Shown here: one piece after another, positions 32,329 through 35,580 of the stretch
Layout: every line of letters begins with the position of its first letter
Numbering within the stretch: the first letter of the stretch is position 1
Assembly (NCBI GenBank): GCA_947505255.1
Contig: CANNKP010000012.1
Span: forward strand, 1 to 35,580
Length of the DNA: 35,580 nucleotides
Source of the DNA: Flavobacteriales bacterium
Lineage (GTDB): Bacteria > Bacteroidota > Bacteroidia > Flavobacteriales_D > Crocinitomicaceae
Direction: 5' to 3'
Program-made: the position numbers and the translations under genes
The notes under the pieces: generated by a model
What the model was told of the DNA's origin: nothing
Databases searched by the model: none
What the model saw: only the letters and a program-made list of their open reading frames with translations

Positions 32329-35130
32329 TTATTTAATTAACACCAATTTTTTTGTAAGGGTTTTACCATTTACAGTTAGTTTGTTTATATATACCCCTCC
32401 TTGTAAATCACCTGCTTTAAAAACAGTTTTGTAAATTCCTGCATTCAAATTTGAATTAACTAAATCAGCTACTTTGTTTCCCATGAAGTCAAAAATTTCC
32501 ATCTGGACATTTGCATTATTTTCTATTTGATATTCTATTACTGTAATATCACTGAATGGATTCGGGTAGGAATTTATAAATCTAAAATCTAACCGGTTAT
32601 TTATTTCTTTAATTCCTGAGGATACGTTTCCTGGCTCTTCAATATCACCAATTGAATTATTAGAGTTTAATTGCATTCCACGAAGTACCAGACTTAAATC
32701 TGGATCACCGAATTTTACACCATTAATAGGGTTTGTGACAACCCCATTATCATTATATTCTTGTGTAATTGTATAGTATCTATCATTTGAAGCAAAACCA
32801 GCTGTTAGATCCCAAATAAAAGTACTAGTATCACATAAATATGAATTTTCAGTTATTTCTTGCCAGTTTCCCCCTGCATTTAAATCTTTAACATATAAAT
32901 ATAATTCACCATTTGGAATATAGTTAGTATCGGCATACATGTTTATTACTTGATAGCAAATCGTAGCTTTACCTGAATTACTAATTGATGTAATAGGGAG
33001 TTGGAAATAATAATTTGAATCAGTATCATTAAATGAGCTGCTTAAATCCCATTCTTGAATAACGGCATCGTAAACCATCATGTCTATACTATTTTCGAAT
33101 TCATTGTTGGTATCAAAATGAGAGCTTGTCCATGCAAACGCGACGTAACCGTCATTCGACGCAAGTGATAATTCATTCAGCTTAGTTGAACCATCATTTG
33201 TTGTTAAATATTGTGCTGGAGTCCATGAAGTACCGTCCCATTCAGAGTATACCATATTACTGTTATAAGTTTCTTCATCTCCGTCAGGATCATTAATCCA
33301 AACAGTTAGTACTGCCGCACTATCAGTGTATACAACGCCAACACTTGAATTAACACCTGTTAAATCAGAAAGAACACTAGGAGTAGTAATGTACCACGAA
33401 TCTGCTGTTTCTGTCAAATGAGTATAAAAAATGTCACTTGTTGATGCAATCGCATCTGTTGTAACCCATGTTATCATAGCATCATTATCATCACCCACAG
33501 TAACAAATGCCTCACCTTCTGCCCTTCCGCTTTGCGCTGAGCTTTCATCGTCATCTAGTTTCTGAATATGAACAATGCTATCTAAAACTTGATCATAAAT
33601 TGCAAACCATACGTCTTGTGCTTGCAAAATATCAAACTCATCAGAACCCAAGGGCAGGGTGATGTCGTTATATCTATTTTGAGACCAGGTAATTATTGCG
33701 GAGCCGCTAGGAAGTATTGCAACTTTAGGATTTGAAATGGAATTTGAATTCGTTGTTACAATTATTTCATCAGTAAATTCATTAATCGAGTTATCTAATT
33801 TAGAAAATAAGATATATCCTGTATACTGATCATGTTCTAACCAAACTGCATAAAGTGTGTCGCCTCTTGTTCCAAAACTTGGTTGTGGATGAAAATCAGG
33901 CAATATTAATGTACCCGTATCTTGGAAAGTAAACACATCAAAATTAAGTAATTGTTCGTTTTCTGGGGACTTATTAAAAATTGATAAGTCTCCAAAATAA
34001 TCCGAATACCAATCATCCGAATTTACACATTTACTAGGACCAATACCCCAAAGTGTTTTGTAACATGCTTCTCCATATAAATGTATTTCACCACCAAAAA
34101 TTGAATTTGAAACTTCGGAAGGTAAATTTTGGTATTCAAAACCAATACCCAATCTTGCATCTCCTTTAATAGAGCCTGAGACTTTAACAGCTCCTGCTAA
34201 TGCAGTCATTTCACCTCTAATGAAAGCTTTACCATTTAATAAACCAACTATTCTAGTTGTCTCATTTCCATTATTAATAAAACCCCAAATTCCGTTTTGT
34301 TCACCAATAACTATTTGTCCAGTTAATGTAGCATATAAACTAAGTCCTGCATCTATACTAACATTTACACCTGATATTCCTAAAGGAAATTTAATTTTTG
34401 GGGATTTAAAGGACATTTCAGGTGATTCAAAAACCTGATTAGCATTAATTGACAAATTAAAATTATTATCAAGTGAACAATTTGAACCACTCATATCGAG
34501 AGTTTCTGAATAGTTTTTTTGATCTAATAAATTAAAGTTGAGATTTGCGCTAGAAGATGATACATCTATTGATGTTAAATTGGTATAATTATATGAAGCT
34601 GAAAAGATAAATTCACCAACTACTTCAAGTGGTCTATTTCCTATTCCTTTTATTGATGCATCAATAATTTCATTTAACGCAAAAATTGGATATATCCCAT
34701 CAAAAGAAATAGTTGATATAGATGCATCTGCAATTACATTATTAACACTGCCGCTAATTAACCAATGTGGTTTTTGAATTATATTAAATACCAAGGGCGA
34801 ATCATATGTATCAATTAAGAATGTTCCTGAGACATCATAAAATTCTACCCATATAATTGCATCGGGAACAAGATTTCCCATGTCTAGATTCCAAACAAAA
34901 CCATCAGAAACATCGGTGTCTGAATAACTGTCATAAGCAATTTGATAATTAGAACTGGTCAAATAGAAAACAGCTTCTACTTCATCCCCGAATAAATTTT
35001 CTGCACTTATTGTATTATTAACTCCCGTGATACCTTCAACGAAGGTTCCGTTTAAAATTGAAGTAAGATTTTGAGCATTTAGTGTAGAAAAAGTCAAAAA
35101 AGCAAGAATAAATAGTGGTAGTTTGATCAT
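32329..35130 (-). CDS. large T9SS-exported protein of unknown function
   Basis: A 933-residue secreted protein. The start at 35130 is chosen over a Met at 35190 because it opens a signal peptide (MIKLPLFILAFLTFSTLNAQ) and lies 14-21 bp below a consensus promoter. The first third is a beta-rich region with many Ser/Asn/Ile residues and no recognised domain. Residues about 405-780 show repeating segments typical of exo-facing beta-propellers (TLYAVWLEHDQ, AIITWSQN, AMITWVTTD, AVLTVWINDPD, VAFAWTSSH), each ending W/V-rich with an acidic loop. The last 80 residues (854-933) are a type A T9SS sorting domain: SYPNPFSDITVIEY, MEIFDFMGNKV, GVYINKLTVNGKTL, LTKKLVLIK. The propeller suggests ligand or glycan binding; no catalytic residues can be assigned. 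It lies between hemL and the hemL fragment. Confidence 0.88.
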   Translation of the reverse strand: MIKLPLFILAFLTFSTLNAQNLTSILNGTFVEGITGVNNTISAENLFGDEVEAVFYLTSSNYQIAYDSYSDTDVSDGFVWNLDMGNLVPDAIIWVEFYDVSGTFLIDTYDSPLVFNIIQKPHWLISGSVNNVIADASISTISFDGIYPIFALNEIIDASIKGIGNRPLEVVGEFIFSASYNYTNLTSIDVSSSSANLNFNLLDQKNYSETLDMSGSNCSLDNNFNLSINANQVFESPEMSFKSPKIKFPLGISGVNVSIDAGLSLYATLTGQIVIGEQNGIWGFINNGNETTRIVGLLNGKAFIRGEMTALAGAVKVSGSIKGDARLGIGFEYQNLPSEVSNSIFGGEIHLYGEACYKTLWGIGPSKCVNSDDWYSDYFGDLSIFNKSPENEQLLNFDVFTFQDTGTLILPDFHPQPSFGTRGDTLYAVWLEHDQYTGYILFSKLDNSINEFTDEIIVTTNSNSISNPKVAILPSGSAIITWSQNRYNDITLPLGSDEFDILQAQDVWFAIYDQVLDSIVHIQKLDDDESSAQSGRAEGEAFVTVGDDNDAMITWVTTDAIASTSDIFYTHLTETADSWYITTPSVLSDLTGVNSSVGVVYTDSAAVLTVWINDPDGDEETYNSNMVYSEWDGTSWTPAQYLTTNDGSTKLNELSLASNDGYVAFAWTSSHFDTNNEFENSIDMMVYDAVIQEWDLSSSFNDTDSNYYFQLPITSISNSGKATICYQVINMYADTNYIPNGELYLYVKDLNAGGNWQEITENSYLCDTSTFIWDLTAGFASNDRYYTITQEYNDNGVVTNPINGVKFGDPDLSLVLRGMQLNSNNSIGDIEEPGNVSSGIKEINNRLDFRFINSYPNPFSDITVIEYQIENNANVQMEIFDFMGNKVADLVNSNLNAGIYKTVFKAGDLQGGVYINKLTVNGKTLTKKLVLIK

Positions 35131-35150
35131 TGATAAATAGTTGGTTATTA

Positions 35151-35182
35151 CAAATTTATGTAAAAGTTTGTAAAAAACAAAA
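35151..35182 (-). promoter_or_regulatory. consensus promoter of the 933-residue T9SS gene
   Basis: On the minus strand TTTTG (35178-35182) is followed after 19 bp by TAAATTTG (35151-35158), the ideal Bacteroidota arrangement (TTTG, 19 bp, TAnnTTTG). It lies 20 bp upstream of the chosen ATG at 35130 and rules out the upstream Met at 35190 as the start on this transcript. Confidence 0.75.
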
Positions 35183-35336
35183 GATATCAAATATTATTTT
35201 TCAGCTTTAATTAACCAATTACCTAGAATGTTACTTGACGATTAATTAAGTCAGTAGAAAATGTCTAAACCATTTACTGAAGAAATAATATAATAGAAGA
35301 TTGATTTTTTATGATTTTGTATTTAATCAATTAAAT

Positions 35337-35580
35337 TTAATAGCATAGAGTTATTACAATTTTATGATTTTCTAAGCGAGTAGGAGCCCCGAAACTAGCA
35401 CCATTTTGCAAAGCAGCAACGATTTTAGTATACACGGCAGGATGATTGTGCCCTAAAATAAGTGGTCCCCAACTGCAACAAAAATCGATGAATTCATTGT
35501 CATCTTCATCCCAAATCATACATCCATCACCTTTTTTAATAAAAAGCGGAGAACCTTCTACTGACTTAAATGCTCGAACA
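35337..35580 (-). pseudogene. hemL: partial hemL copy, broken at codon 101 and running off the window
   Basis: The minus strand enters from the window edge in hemL frame at about residue 30 and translates identically to residues 31-101 of the hemL at 30837-32141 (VRAFKSVEGSPLFIKK ... GAPTRLEN). Homology ends at 35367, and nine unrelated codons lead to a stop at 35337. It lacks the PLP lysine, the DEV motif and everything after residue 101, so it cannot be an active enzyme. The two mismatches are both third-position and silent. The upstream part is outside the window, so whether it has a start codon and promoter is not known. Confidence 0.9.

Noticed and set aside
35337-35519. Independent 60-residue protein
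   Set aside because: It is the in-frame tail of the truncated hemL copy; the Met corresponds to an internal residue of hemL (Met51).

Overview
The window is about 35.6 kb of AT-rich DNA from a member of the Bacteroidota, most likely Flavobacteriales and possibly close to Crocinitomicaceae/Fluviicola (family placement is inference). Supporting signs are many short signal peptides ending in A-Q or G-Q, two secreted proteins with type IX secretion (T9SS) type A C-terminal sorting domains, families largely confined to Bacteroidota (DUF6495-like, DUF2911, LETM1-related), and several upstream matches to the Bacteroidota promoter -7 consensus TAnnTTTG. I saw no rRNA, tRNA, CRISPR array, phage, insertion sequence or transposase.

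Layout. 339-1553: secreted papain-like (C1, bleomycin-hydrolase-like) peptidase, convergent with ispC/dxr (1638-2810, minus) across a 15-bp-stem hairpin. 2933-5397: plus-strand run of small genes (DUF6495-like, three-TM protein, DUF2911-TPR protein, SUFU-domain protein). 5574-7735: two tandem paralogous lipoproteins and an outer-membrane beta-barrel, each of the last two followed by a clear terminator. 8089-11500 (minus): LTA-synthase-like membrane sulfatase-fold enzyme and asd. 11647-16128 (plus): large lamin-tail-domain secreted protein, beta-barrel protein, LETM1-related protein. 16136-23934 (minus): two overlapping family-4 glycosyltransferases, a lipoprotein, mfd, fbp and a YqaA/VTT membrane protein. 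24011-25825 (minus): T9SS cargo. 25903-27791 (minus): methionine/glutamine-type aminotransferase overlapping an omega-amidase, a coherent methionine-salvage pair. 27954-29787 (plus): GT39-like membrane glycosyltransferase and a Cys-rich lipoprotein. 30837-32141 (minus): hemL. 32329-35130 (minus): a 933-residue T9SS cargo of unknown function.

The most unusual part is 29.8-35.6 kb. A 160-bp unit is tandemly repeated about 5.8 times (29891-30817) between a truncated small membrane-protein gene and the 3' end of hemL. Each unit carries an imperfect 20-bp-arm inverted repeat resembling REP-type palindromes, and the copies differ by a mosaic of shared alleles. On the other side of hemL, after the T9SS gene, the last 214 bp of the window (35367-35580) repeat an internal 5' part of hemL with two mismatches, both synonymous, and then break off at codon 101. 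This looks like the junction of a 3,528-bp tandem duplication, or a hemL pseudogene fragment. The window ends inside it, so the full extent is unknown.

Most other genes are ordinary housekeeping (ispC, asd, mfd, fbp, hemL) and envelope functions. All functional calls come from reading translated sequence and motifs by eye; no database search was run.
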